From Malus domestica (taxonomy: Eukaryota; Streptophyta; Magnoliopsida; Rosales; Rosaceae), in the NCBI RefSeq assembly GCF_042453785.1, contig NC_091672.1, forward strand, positions 501,001-565,000: 64,000 nt of DNA, read 5' to 3'. The position numbers and the translations under genes were made by a program. This document shows, in pieces, positions 1 through 10,691 of the stretch; within the stretch, counting starts at the first letter, position 1, and every line of letters starts with the position of its first letter. Below the pieces are notes generated by a model. The model made no database searches, was not told the DNA's origin, and saw only the letters and a program-made list of their open reading frames with translations.

Positions 1-401
1 TGAGCATTGAAACGTTTGGCTAAAGTGTGCTCGGCTGCCTTAGAGGCGTCGTTGGGCCGAGTTGTTGCGTTCGTCAGAAAACTTTGCATCTGCCAGGGTC
101 TACGCTTTTATCGTCGCCAATTTGGATTCAGGGAATAGTGCGTCATGATGATGACTGCGTGCATTTGAAGGTAAAACTTAAGCTTTTGGGTTACAACAAT
201 TATCGCCAAAGTTAGCTTTTGAATTTTTAATAGCATCGAGAAGAGCTTTTGAACTGTAGAATACAGGTAGTTGGGCCCCTAGCTCTTCTCACATGATGGT
301 AGAGCTCATTGGTACTTTAGATACCGTCAAACATACGAATAAGTCATCCGTTGCTTCTAGAGAGGTGATGTCAGGTACTTCTTCAAGTCCTTAAATGTGC
401 A

Positions 402-2466
402 TTAGCGAGCCTCATCCCAAAGTGCATGCTTCTCTGCCAAAGAAAAAGAGTCTGCCAGAGTTAGATCTTCTTTCATGATCAATTTTCCGAATAGCGGGTG
501 GCCTGCTGGAAGTCCTTTTTGGAAGGCTGCTCTAGCTATCGAGTCGTTGCATTCGACTATTTTTGCCTTCTCTACTTTGAACCTCCACACATAGTCGCCA
601 AGCGACTCCTTTGGGTTCTTCTTGACGTCGAACAAATGGTCAGACTTCTTTTTAATCGAGCGATATGATGAATATTCTTTGGTGAAAACTAAAGAAAGTT
701 CGTAGAAATTCCGGATGGATTGTGGCGGCAGGGTGTAGAACCAATCTTGCGCCTCGCCTTGTACAGTGGTGGCGAATATCTTGCACATGAGATCATCGTT
801 GTTTCGATAAAGGATCATTGCGCTTCGGTAGCACTTTAAGTGTCTATCCGGGTCTTCATCCCCTTTGAAAGATGTGAAATGTGGCATGCTAAACTCGCGT
901 AGAGGCTCTGCCTGCTCGATCTCGTCTGTGAATGATGACCTGCTTATGTTGGTCATGTTCCGTCGTAGTGCCTCGTCGGTGACCTGGTTACGTTGGAAAT
1001 CATGCAATCGCTTGGTCAAAAGTCTCTATACTTCTTCCTGAATTTACCTTTGTTGAGGTAGCGGAGCTCTCGGCTGCCCCCAGCCATGACTTGCTTGTCT
1101 AGGCTGCTCTTCCATGTGTTTGGCTCGTCTATGCCGCGGATACAGTGCATGTGGTGCGTTCCTAGCAGGCGAGCGAGTTCTTCGCAGGCTGCTGGTTGAA
1201 CTTGAGCTGGATTGAGTGACTGCTTCTCTCCGTCCGTCATGCTGCCTACTTTGATATGAAGTGGATGATGCTCCTTGTGGGCTTAGCTACGAATGGACAC
1301 TTTGCCCGGAATGTTGCTCATGTTGACTATCGGAGTATGACCCCAACCGTGAATGTATGCTCATCCGTGGGCCTAGTCGAGAGTGCATGCTCCTCCGCGC
1401 GCTAAGACGGGAATGTACACTGCCCAAACGTTCAACTTGTAGCTGGTCGAGTGGCTGCTTGCCGAGACGTTGCTGGAAAGGTTCGTCTGCCCTTATCCTA
1501 CTTCGGGATACCTCGTCTGGGGCACATTGGATCCCGATGTGTTGCAAAAGTTGATTCACCAAGGTTGTCTGTTGTGCAAGGGCGCTCGTCAACTCTATGA
1601 CTTGTCGAGACAAGTGTTGTTCGCCATTTGGATTAGAAGAGCTTGGAAGGAATGCGCCTCATTTGGCAGTGGAATGGTGGTAGACTACGAGCGCTAGATT
1701 TGAGTTGGGAAATGTTAAATCCACGAAAAATGTGGTGAGAATGCCCCCAGCTCGATGGTAGGTCCAGATGGTTGAGATAATCTTGGGCCGACTTGGGCTG
1801 CTTGGAAAGCCACAGGATCAGGCTGGGCCACGAGAGCAGGCTGGGCCGTGAGAGTGGGCTACTCGACTGAAGTTGGCTGGGCCACGGGAGTGGGCTGCTC
1901 GTATGGAGCAGGCTGGGTCACGAGAGCAGGCTGCTCGGCAGGAGCAAGTTGGGCCGTGAGAGTGGACTGCTCGACGGGAGCAGGCTGGGCCACGAGAGTG
2001 GGCTGCTCGACGAAAGCAGGCTGGACCACGGGAATGGGCTGCTCGTCGGGAGCAGGCTGGGTCACGAGAGTAGGCTGCTTGGCTGGAACAGGCTGGGCCG
2101 CGAGAGCAGGTTGCTTGGCGAGGCTTGGGTCACGAGAGTGGGCTGCTCGACGGAAGCAGGCTGCTTAGTATGTGATGCATGCGAATGCGAGGCTTGGGCC
2201 TGGGCCCGTGCAAACTTGGATGGCACGACTTGGGCCGTGGCCTTGGTGCCGTGAGCCTTGGATGGCATGGCTCGAGCCGTGGTGAAGGCACCATGGACCT
2301 CGCCACGGGTGGCTACCGAGGTAGCCACCGTGGTGGTTCCCATGGTGGAAACTCGTGGTGGTGGTGCTGCTCCATTTATTGTCGCATTTAGCCTCACGGA
2401 TCTCCGCAATCACATTTCTTGAACATTAGAATTTTCACTTGTGGAATTTTCTAAATTTCTAGCCAT
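402..2466 (-). pseudogene. Degenerate Ty3/gypsy gag (retrotransposon capsid region)
   Basis: This is the gag region of a minus-strand LTR element whose 5' LTR lies at 2631-3380. A likely initiator ATG is at 2466 (MARNLENST), but that frame stops at 2410. The coding potential then continues in different frames: a proline/glutamine-rich repeat (about 1859-2065), a linker (1287-1613) and the capsid-like domain (402-1019). The last has the retrotransposon-gag pattern, with a short core near DRHLKCYRSAM, then AQDWFYTLPP, then KKNPKESLGDYVWRF. Several frame changes and stops show that it cannot make one protein. Protease, RT and integrase would lie to the left, outside the window. Family assignment to Ty3/gypsy is by gag type and gene order; the lineage is not determined. 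Confidence 0.75.
1800..2165. repeat. 36-bp minisatellite inside gag
   Basis: About ten diverged tandem units of roughly 36 bp, each built on GCAGGCTGGGCCACGAGAG and a GGGCTGCTCG half. On the minus strand they encode a 12-residue unit of the type QPALVTQPAPVE. The array has few stops in any frame, so it creates long spurious open frames on both strands. It lies between the leader and the capsid domain of the gypsy gag, where plant elements often carry low-complexity linkers. Confidence 0.8.
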
Positions 2467-2630
2467 TATATTTTGCTTATACGTTTTATCAAAAAACCTT
2501 TGCAAATAATAAATTCTAATAATAAGAACGTATGAAAAATATTCAAATGGACTAGAAAATAAAGAAAAAACCTTTTTGTGCGAGAGTCTTCTACGAGTAT
2601 GGATTTCAACTCTCAATGAAAGCACCAATT
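2467..2630 (-). other. Leader and primer-binding site of the gypsy element
   Basis: This short non-coding stretch lies between the LTR end and the first gag ATG. The bases adjoining the LTR (minus strand, from 2630 downward) are the expected primer-binding position. I did not assign the priming tRNA. Nothing else is recognised here. Confidence 0.5.
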
Positions 2631-3380
2631 TGTGGATGCAAATTTCCGCCTTCTTCTTCTTGGACAAAATTGCACCTACAAAACAATTAACACCTTAGGT
2701 CAAGGCCAAAAGCCTCACGCGCCCACAATGAATGGGGGGCTTTAGCCGAAGAACCTCCGATGCCAAAGTTAGAATTTAGAGAGAAAGAGTGTTTAGAGAA
2801 TTTTGAGATTTTTGCCAAAGTGTTGGAATTGGCTTTTTGGTGAGAATGAGAGTATATTTATAGGGATAGGAGGTGGCTAGGGTTTTTTGGGTTTAATTTA
2901 GATTTAATTAGGAGTTACAAAATAATTAGCCAATAACTCCCTAATTAACTTGGCTAATTATTTGTCATACAAAGGAAAAAAGGTAGAAGGAAAAGCTGAT
3001 TTCTTTTGGGGATGAAAGTTAACCGGCCTTTTTGTGGGAGTTAAGGTAAAGTGAATGGTCTAAATGCTAATTAAGGGAATAATTAGCTAATTAACCCATT
3101 AATTAGCTATTTATCATTATTTTAGAAGGAATGTTTTCGGAATTATGGAATAAGTATAGTATTTAGCTAATTGATTAGCTAAATAATGAAATAGGAAATA
3201 TATGAATAAATTAGGTTTTAAGTTGATACCTATTTTGGGCACTTTTGACTTGGTTAAGGGATAATTGCCCGTTGCTTGCGCGTAGGAATCTCGGTATGCC
3301 CCAAGGGTAGTTTTGTCTTCTTTTGTCAAAAATCCACGTGTCGCCTTGTGAATATTTTTAGCTCCACATTCATTTCATCA
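2631..3380 (-). mobile_element. 5' LTR of minus-strand Ty3/gypsy element
   Basis: Read on the minus strand, the segment begins TGATGAAATG (3380) and ends GCATCCACA (2631), giving TG...CA termini. It is followed directly by AATTGGTGCTTTCATTGAGA (2611-2630), which fits a primer-binding site and leader. A TATAAATA promoter-like box lies at about 2854-2862 (minus). The length is about 750 bp. The partner LTR is outside the window, so the target-site duplication cannot be checked. The outer edge abuts the broken ARM-repeat gene, suggesting insertion into that locus. Confidence 0.65.
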
Positions 3381-3391
3381 AAAGAAATTGA

Positions 3392-4008
3392 TCCATCAGA
3401 ATGATTAGACTAACCCTATTGACCATCTGAGTAGACTTCTCCTCCAAAGCTCCAGAAACGTTCTGACAGACCCTATTAACCATCTCATCTGAAGAAAATC
3501 GCCAATTATCTGAATCAACAAGGGCCATCTTAAGAAAAAGGCAGCTTCAGAAGTGAAGCTCTCTTGAGAGTCCAAGAGAGAATCCGAGAGAGGAGTGCAA
3601 AGTGAATGAATAATGTGCCTCTTCTTGTCTTCAGGGGTGGTTGGGTCAATCCCATATAGAACAATAGATGGGACAACCTTTGAGCATGCCTGTTGAAGAG
3701 GGAAAGACCATGCACTCGAAGCCAAGGACCAAGGTCTTCATTATGGTGATCATGATGCTATTTATCAGATGGATTATTTTAACACTGTCAACACGTGCAA
3801 GAACTTCGTACAGCGAAATAATGCATTCTTCAGACAAAGAACCAGTTTCTTTAGTCTGAGAAACTTGAGCAAGAAACATGAGAATTGCAGTGGAATCCAA
3901 ATCCTTTACATTAGATTTCAACACTTTCATTGCTGATCTACGACTGTCAGCATCTTTATCCAGATTTTCCAACTCACGCCGCAGTATCGGGCTTAAACTT
4001 GTACCCAT
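3392..4008 (-). pseudogene. SINE1/SINE2-like ARM-repeat protein, N-terminal remnant
   Basis: From ATG 4008 the minus strand reads MGTSLSPILRRELENLDKDA, the N-terminus of plant ARM-repeat nuclear-envelope/actin-associated proteins of the SINE1/SINE2 type (recognised from memory). A splice acceptor (TGCAG) lies just upstream, so this exon starts at about 4015. Homology continues through SLYEVLARV, then shifts frame near 3720, continues as PLQQACSKVVP and YGIDPTTPEDKKRH, and shifts again near 3540 before the expected DSDNWRF region. A possible exon end (GTTAGT donor) is near 3415. The gene is then cut off by the gypsy LTR at 3380. With two frameshifts and no downstream exons it is a pseudogene. 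Its leader exon is probably at 8997-9200, beyond the copia insertion. Confidence 0.65.
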
Positions 4009-4223
4009 TGTTGGCCTGCATCCAATTCACCAAAGGTTTATAGAAATGATTAGTGCCTAATAAATATGGTTTCATGAGATGGATTTTTCAAGTTTTGCAA
4101 GAGAAACATAGAATGAAACACACAATCCATGAAAATCCTAGACTTTGGAAATGTTTGGAACTTTCCCAAGTCACAAGAATTGAAAAAAAATATGAGTTTT
4201 TGAGCATTTTGGACGGCTATAAT

Positions 4224-4430
4224 TGATAGAAAAGTTATATTTTCATATCTTTATCAATAAGATTACAACCTTTGGTATTTATACATTTTCATCACCACAC
4301 AGATGATTAACAGCTCACTTATAACCAATCCTAACTGTTCAAACAATATTAACAAAGACTCTAATTGACTATAGCAACATTTACAAACTAATACTTCTAT
4401 GTCCTATCTTTTACACTATAGTCCTTAATA
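4224..4430 (-). repeat. 3' LTR of copia copy 1
   Basis: 207 bp. On the plus strand it starts TGATAGAAAAG and ends AGTCCTTAATA. It matches 8507-8712 except for six substitutions and a 1-bp insertion. It is bounded by target duplication ATAAT on the left and the polypurine tract on the right. Confidence 0.95.
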
Positions 4431-7400
4431 TCCCCCTTCAAACTGATCTGAGGGAACCGAAGAGAGAGTTTGTCTCGGATAAGCAGAAATTTGGGCTTCG
4501 GCAAGGACTTTGTACAGATATCTGCAACTTGGTCTTGAGAACAGATGAAATGAACAGAAATAGCACGACAAAGCACTTTCTCCCGAATATAGTGATAATC
4601 GATTTCAACATGCTTAGTCCTAGCATGGAATATAGGATTTTTAGCTAAAGACAAAGCAGAAATATTATCACACCACAGTTGGGGAGAACAAGGAAGAACC
4701 AAGTGAACATCAACCAAAAGTTTACACAACCAGGTAAGCTCAGCTGCCGTATTGGCTAAAGATCGGTACTCAGCTTCAGTGGATGACCGAGCCACTGTGG
4801 GTTGTTTCTTTACACTCCAGCTAAGGAGAGAAGTGCCCAGAAAGATGCAATATCCACCGGTTGATCGTCGGTCTAAAGCACAGCCAACCCAATCGGCCTC
4901 AGAGAATGCATTAAGACTAAGAGGTGTGGCACATTTGGAGAACCATAGCCCCAAATCAATAGAGCCCTTAAGATATCTCAGAATTCGTTTGACAGCTTGA
5001 AGATGAGATTCTCTAGGACTGTGCATATATTGACAGACAAGATTAACCGCAAAGGACAGATCAGGACGTGTCCAGGTTAAGTATTGCAAACCACCCACAA
5101 GAGACCTATATTCTTCGGGATTAGATAACAGATGAGAAGTGTGATCCAATGTGGAAGTGCTCAAATGTGTGGGACAAGGCTTGGCACCATCCAATTTAGC
5201 CTTCTTGAGTAATTCCAGTATATACTTGGTCTGAGAAAGCAGAATGCCAGAGGATGACCTTTTGACTTCGATGCCAAGAAAGAAGTGTAATGGGCCAAGA
5301 TCTTTGATCGAGAATAAGGCACTGAGTTGAGCAATATTATCCTTACAGGTCTGTGAAGATGGTCATGTAACCAGGATGTCATCTACATAAACCAAAACAA
5401 ATACCAAGGTAGGAGCTTTCCTAACAAACAAAGAATGGTCATTTTGAGAACCAACGAAACCTATAGAAGAGAGGGCAGCTTGCAGCTTTTCATACCAAGC
5501 TCGAGGAGCCTATTTTACACCATAAAGTGACTTATGAAGATGACAAACATGTGTAGGCCGAGTAGGATCCTGAAACTAGTTGGTTGTTGCATGAAAACAT
5601 TTTTAAACAGAGATCCATGAAGAAAAGCATTGCTGACATCTAATTGGTTAAGAAACCAATCAAACTGGACAGCTAAAGTAAGAAGAAGCCGAATGGTAAC
5701 AGGCTTGGCAACAGAACTGAAAGTATCAGTATAATCTAAGCCTGCTTGCTGATGAAACCCCTTAGCAATCAGCCGAGCTTTATACCGATCTATAGTGCCA
5801 TAAGCTTTTCTTTTAATCCGAAAAACCCATTTGCAACCCACAAGATTCTGTGAATGATGGGAAGGAACAAGAGACCAAGTGCCAGTAGTGAGAAGAGCAT
5901 TATATTCCTCTTGCATAGCCTGTCTCCAATGAGAGTGTTTTGAAGCCTGTAAGTAGGTAGTAAGTAGGAAATCCGCAGTGAGATGAGAAGGAAGGGGATG
6001 TTTAGTGGCTGCATAAGCGTTGGGTTTGAATATACCTGACTTAGATCTAGTTTGCATAGCATGAGTGTTTGTGGGAGGAACAGAGAGTGCAGGACTAGAT
6101 GAACTGACAGGGTGTAATAGAGGTTCAGAAGACAGTACATCGGCAGAATTAGAAGAAGTAGCAGGGTATAATATAGGTGCAAGAAGAGATGAAGAAAATG
6201 GAGATGGTGGGGAAGAACCTAGAATAGGAAATACTAAGGTAGATGGGATTGAAGAGGGTGAGGAGGCTGGGGAAGTAGATGGAGAAGAGATGGCAGTAAT
6301 GTGCTGAAAAGGGAAATTGGATTCATCAAAGATAACATGGCAAGATATGTAAACTCGATTGGTTACAAGATCAAGACATCTATATCCTTTATGGTTCAAA
6401 CTATAACCAAGAAAGACACAAGGTTTACTTCGAGGTTCTAATTTGGATGTGGTATAGGGTTTAAGCCAGGGAAAGCATCGGCAACCAAACACTTTGAGAG
6501 TGACATATGATGGCGGTTTGTGAAATAACTGTTCCCAAGGAAAAGACCTGAGCATAGTAGGCAGTCGGTTAATAAGATACACTGCTGTGGAAAAAGCTTC
6601 AACCCAATAAATGTGAGGGACATGAGATGCAGTCAGAAGAGTCCGAGCAATCTGAACCAAATGACGATGTTTGCGTTCAACACAGCCATTTTGCTCTAGT
6701 ATGTGAGGGTAACTGAGTTGGTGATAAATGTCATGAGTTTTGAGAAACTGAGTAAAGTCAGAACTTAAAAACTCTCCACCAGAATCTGATCTCAAAACAG
6801 CAATAGAAGTATGCAACATATTCTCAACCAATGCTTTGAATTCAATAAAGGTTTGAAAAACCTTAGATTTACACTTGAGAGGAAAAAACCAGCAATACTT
6901 TGTATAATCAGCAACAACAATGAGATAGTATCTATAACCTGATACAGACATAACAGATGAAGGCCCCCATACATCTGTATGTAAAAGTTGCAGAGGTCGA
7001 GTGGTGGTAGGAGAACTAGATACAAAAGGAAGTTTGGTACTTTTGCCCATTGCACAATTTGAACAAAAAGACTTAGTCATGCTAGTAGAAACAGGAAGAC
7101 TAGACTTAGAGACTATTTTATTTAAAAGCTGAAAGGATGGATGGCCCAGCCGTTGGTGCCATATTTGAGAAGAAGCTTTGATTGTTGTAGCAAAAAGGTG
7201 ATGATGACCAGTGGTTGGACTAGAGGCAGTGAAGGGATAAAAGCCATTCCTCACAGGGCCTTTAAAAAGCATCATCCCCGAAGAAAGATCCTTCACAGTA
7301 AAGTGAAAAGGATAGAGAGTAATTGAGCACCAGTTATCAATGGTAAATTGATTTGCAGATAATAGATCTTGTTTTAAATCAGGAACATGTAAAACATTGC

Positions 7401-8416
7401 GAAGAGCAAAGTCATGTTGAGTAGTAGAAAGTGTAGAAGAACCAGAATGAAAAATAGGTAAACCTTTGCCATCACCGACGTAGACTTGCTCAGGGCCAGT
7501 GTAAGGTTCTGAACTTTGCAAGTTTGCAACATAATTAGTCATATGAGAGCTTGCACCAGAATCGAGAAGCCAAGTAGGAGGAGCAGAGGAAGTTGCAGCA
7601 TTGGCACACATTGCAGATGGAGAAGTCTTTGAACCAAATTGAGGATTCATGCGATAAGGACACTCAGCAGCCTCATAATCATTTTGACGACAGATTTGGC
7701 AAGTAAGTTTGCGGCCAGAAAAGGTTGAACCAAATCGTCCACCACGATTGTTCCTTGAATAATTGTTCCTCTGATTATTTCTCTGATAATTGTTGGAGTA
7801 ATTCGGACGCTGGTTGTTGGACCTAGGAATTAAGAAATTTCGATTGAAAGTATGATCTTGACCACAACCTTGAGACTGATTGAAATTGGGAAAATTCTGA
7901 GCAAGAAACGCCTGAGAATTAGGGTTCTGAGATGGTAGAGGAAGAATTCCAACAAAAGATCCAAGAGACGAATGAAATGCTTGAAAAGATCCTGATGCGG
8001 TTGGTTTCTTGCGATTGGCAAGTTGAATTTCTTTGCTCTCGAGAAGAATTAACACCAACCGTATATGGAATCACAGAATCAGAGAGAGTCGAATTGATCC
8101 AAATGAGAATATTTTGATCATTCTTATACCAAGCAACATAATCAGGATTCAAGATTGCATTTCCAAAAGAGTCGCGAAGAAGTTTGGGCGGAGCAGCCAC
8201 ATAGTCGTCAATAATTCCAGTGAGATTGTAACGACGGAAGATCGGAGCAAATAACGCACTCCATGTGAGGTAATTGGTGGTTGTGAGCTTGATTGGCACC
8301 ATTGAACCAATATTTTGGATCGTAATCGATGCAATTGGAGAAGTGCCAAAAGAATTAGAGCACGAATTTGGAAAGGGAAGAATGGAGCCAGAGGTAGGAG
8401 ATGCATCAGTCACCAT
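4397..8416 (-). pseudogene. Copia gag-pol polyprotein, broken (copy 1)
   Basis: The domains occur in Ty1/copia order. The Gag N-terminus starts at ATG 8416 (PIKLTTTNYLTW). A zinc-knuckle-like CQICRQNDYEAAECPYR follows. The protease motif is LLDSGASSHMTN. The GAG-pre-integrase motif is IWHQRLGHPS. The integrase core has HTDVWGP, SDSGGEF and ERKHRHL. RT contains VGCKWVFRIK, LDVSNAFLHG and YVDD. RNase H contains SEADWVGC, STEAEYRSLA and LWCDN. Breaks seen: a large deletion with a frameshift in gag near 8040-8060, a frameshift in RT near 5575, a TAG at 5510-5512, and a TGA at 5363-5365 just after YVDD. The C-terminal frame resumes and ends at 4397, inside the 3' LTR. Not functional as it stands. 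Confidence 0.92.
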
Positions 8417-8506
8417 GGTTTAGGGTTTGAAGAAAGGAAGAAAGAGGGGAAGCGAGAGAAGATGATCGGAAGAGGATAGGTCGTTAGACAGAGGCGAGAG
8501 ATACCA

Positions 8507-8712
8507 TGATAGAAAAGTTATATTTTCATATCTTTATCAATAAGATTACAACCGTTGGTATTTATACATTTTCATCACCACACAGATGATTGACAGCTCA
8601 CTTGTAACCAATCCTAACTGTTCAAACAATATTAACAAAGACTCTAACTGACTGTAGCGACATTTCAAACTAATACTTCTATGTCCTATCTTTTACACTA
8701 TAGTCCTTAATA
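8507..8712 (-). repeat. 5' LTR of copia copy 1
   Basis: 206 bp, with the same ends as the 3' LTR. It is followed on the plus strand by ATAAT (8713-8717), matching the duplication at 4219-4223. On the minus strand the next bases after its inner end form the TGGTATC primer-binding site. Confidence 0.95.
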
Positions 8713-8996
8713 ATAATAACCGTAAATGTCAAAACTTTTCTACATCTCTTAGTCCTCAATGTTGAAATTCAAAATTGAGCACAAAAGTTGGTTTCTTTCC
8801 TCACATTTGCATAGAAATCAAACAGACAAATATTCATTTGCTGCAGGAAACGATAAAATTCCTAGGGCAAAGCAGCACAAGAACTGAACATAGAACATGG
8901 GTTTTTCAGATTTAACACCAACAAACATTAAAAATCAAAACAAGAAGTGAAATTAAGAATAATGTAGTGTCCTTAATATCGAGAACTGAGAAATAC

Positions 8997-9058
8997 CTTC
9001 AAAGCTGCTCTTTCCTTATGCTTAGGTTTTGACACTGAGCTGAAACGGAGACTTTTGA

Positions 9059-9104
<46 letters not shown>

Positions 9105-9200
9105 GAGAAGGAGGAGGAGGAGGAGGAGGAGAGGGAGTTTGGTTACTTTGGTATTTGAGAATTTGTAATTTAGGGGGTTGAATAAGAATTCGTGTAATAA
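8997..9200 (-). other. Probable 5'-UTR exon of the ARM-repeat pseudogene
   Basis: On the minus strand a good splice donor (GAAG/GTATTTCTC) is at 8996-8997. Upstream is a purine/pyrimidine-skewed leader (CT-rich on minus) of the kind common in plant 5' UTRs. The matching acceptor is at about 4015, next to ATG 4008. Leader exon identity is inferred from position and splice sites only; the transcript start is unknown. Confidence 0.4.
9062..9137. repeat. (GA)n/(GGA)n microsatellite
   Basis: A run of GA dinucleotides merges into GGA trinucleotides, within the inferred leader exon of the ARM-repeat gene. On the transcribed (minus) strand it is a CT/TCC tract, typical of plant 5' leaders. Confidence 0.9.
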
Positions 9201-10107
9201 ACGTATTATTGGGGAGGGCTGTATGTATTGATGAGCTTCCTTTTTGGGAGCAGACAGTTTACACAGAGAGAGTGGGTGAGTAGCCAGATTTTCAAGTCTT
9301 CCTTGTAAATTCCACCGCTCTCCCAACTCCACTGGATCACGCAATGAAACTTTCCTCGAGGACGAAAATGTCCTTTTATTTTTAACAAACAATATTATTT
9401 GCATTGACATTTTATTAATCAATTAAAGTTTCAAGTTCTAACTTCAATACTTTAAAACATTATTTTTTGCGCATGATTTAAATCATATTGAAGTTGAAGC
9501 TGTGAATCTTTGATTCTCTTAAATTGGGCTCTTTTTGCATCGCATGCATGAGCAACAAAATTGGTTTTGCTACTTGTGGAGCGCTTACAAATTTGGATTT
9601 GGACATCGATTTTGTAGACAGATGGTTTGAAGGCTTGAGCCGGAGTCATAGTCCGTATTTAAAACGCATAGTTATCAACTTTGAGATGCGCAATTGATGC
9701 TCCGAATACTTGTTAATTTTGGTTCCAGAGTAATTTGACTTTAATTCTAAAACGATTTTGTGATGGGGCGAGTGCAAAATGTGTATAAACGCTCCACATT
9801 CATAAGAGGCTACAACCCAGCTTCAAAACTTGTACTATCAGTGCGTGCCATCCCGGTACTACAGTTTCATCTTCCAAGAGTTACATAGCCAAAGCTCTTG
9901 ACAAGGATGCGATCGGTGTCTCTTAAGTTGATTTCTACGGAGCGAGAAATATTATTAGACCATAATGGTAATTGCTGAAGACGAAGAATAAAAACCGTTG
10001 TAATTACATAAATCAAGTATCTTCAATATGAAAGTGGTGGGGTTTCCCTTTGGAGAAGAATTGCAACACTAATTATTCTTTGATTTGAGCTCCATTTTTT
10101 AACAAAT
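9201..10107. other. Intergenic, nothing recognised
   Basis: AT-rich sequence between the ARM-repeat leader and a MITE. Only short open frames with no recognisable motifs are present. I see no RNA gene or transposon edge here. Confidence 0.5.
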
Positions 10108-10455
10108 AAAAACTCGGCTTTTTAGTCAAAATGGTTCTATAGTCATTGACATTGACGTAACTCCTAAATTTGGTCCCTAAGATTTGAAATCGATAGAAGT
10201 AGTCCTTGAGTTTATCCATCATCAATCATTTTGGTCTTTCCGTAAAAAATCTTCATTAAATAAGAACAAAATGACAAAAATACATCATTTTGACTCATTA
10301 TTTATTAAATTGAAGGTATTTTTGTCATTTGGATCCTAATTGAACAAAAAATTTCGCAAAAGAACCAAAATGATTGATATTGGACAAACTTGGAACTACT
10401 TTTATCGATTTCAAATATCAGTGACCAAAATGAGAAGTTGAACCATTTTGGCTAA
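10108..10455. mobile_element. Foldback MITE-like element
   Basis: The two halves form a long imperfect palindrome. The left arm has AGTCAAAATGGTTCTATAG, then TTTGAAATCGATAGAAGTAG, then ATCAATCATTTTGGT. The reverse complement of the right arm shows the same blocks in the same order (CCAAAATGGTTCAAC, TTTGAAATCGATAAAAGTAG, ATCAATCATTTTGGT). No coding capacity. The termini and target duplication are not clear, so superfamily is not assigned. Confidence 0.75.
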
Positions 10456-10691
10456 GAAAATCCTCACACACCTTAATATACACAAATATACATTTTTCGT
10501 CATTATTCTTTATAAGACAAAATAAAATAAGGGTTATTACCAACGTGTTTTGATCAAATAGACAAATACCATAAGCTTCTCATACAATTAGATAACACAT
10601 TGGTTTTCTCGTAGAAATTAGTAATGGTTCTCACATTCAATTTCTTCTGAAAAGAAGGTATGAATATGATATTACCAAACTTCTTAGACCT
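10456..10691. other. 3' flank of the GalT-like gene
   Basis: AT-rich sequence between the MITE and the GalT-like stop codon. It probably contains that gene's 3' UTR, but no polyadenylation signal stands out enough to call. Confidence 0.35.

Larger units (their letters stand above)
4224..8712 (-). mobile_element. Complete but defective Ty1/copia retrotransposon (copy 1)
   Basis: Two near-identical LTRs (4224-4430 and 8507-8712) flank a minus-strand gag-pol. The 5-bp target duplication ATAAT is at 4219-4223 and 8713-8717. The primer-binding site TGGTATC, matching initiator-Met tRNA usage, directly follows the 5' LTR (8500-8506, minus). The polypurine tract TGAAGGGGGA is at 4431-4440. The LTRs differ by six substitutions and one indel over about 206 bp (about 3%), so insertion is not very recent. 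The LTR ends are TA...CA rather than TG...CA on the coding strand. The element sits in the leader intron of the ARM-repeat pseudogene, in the same orientation as that gene. Confidence 0.93.

Noticed and set aside
1848..2254. Long plus-strand open frames rich in Gly/Cys/Trp
   Set aside because: They are the reverse side of the 36-bp minisatellite in gag; repeat-driven absence of stops, no start context or homology.
8973..9422. 149-aa minus-strand open frame with poly-Leu/Ser
   Set aside because: It is generated by the GA/GGA microsatellite and leader sequence; no recognisable domain.
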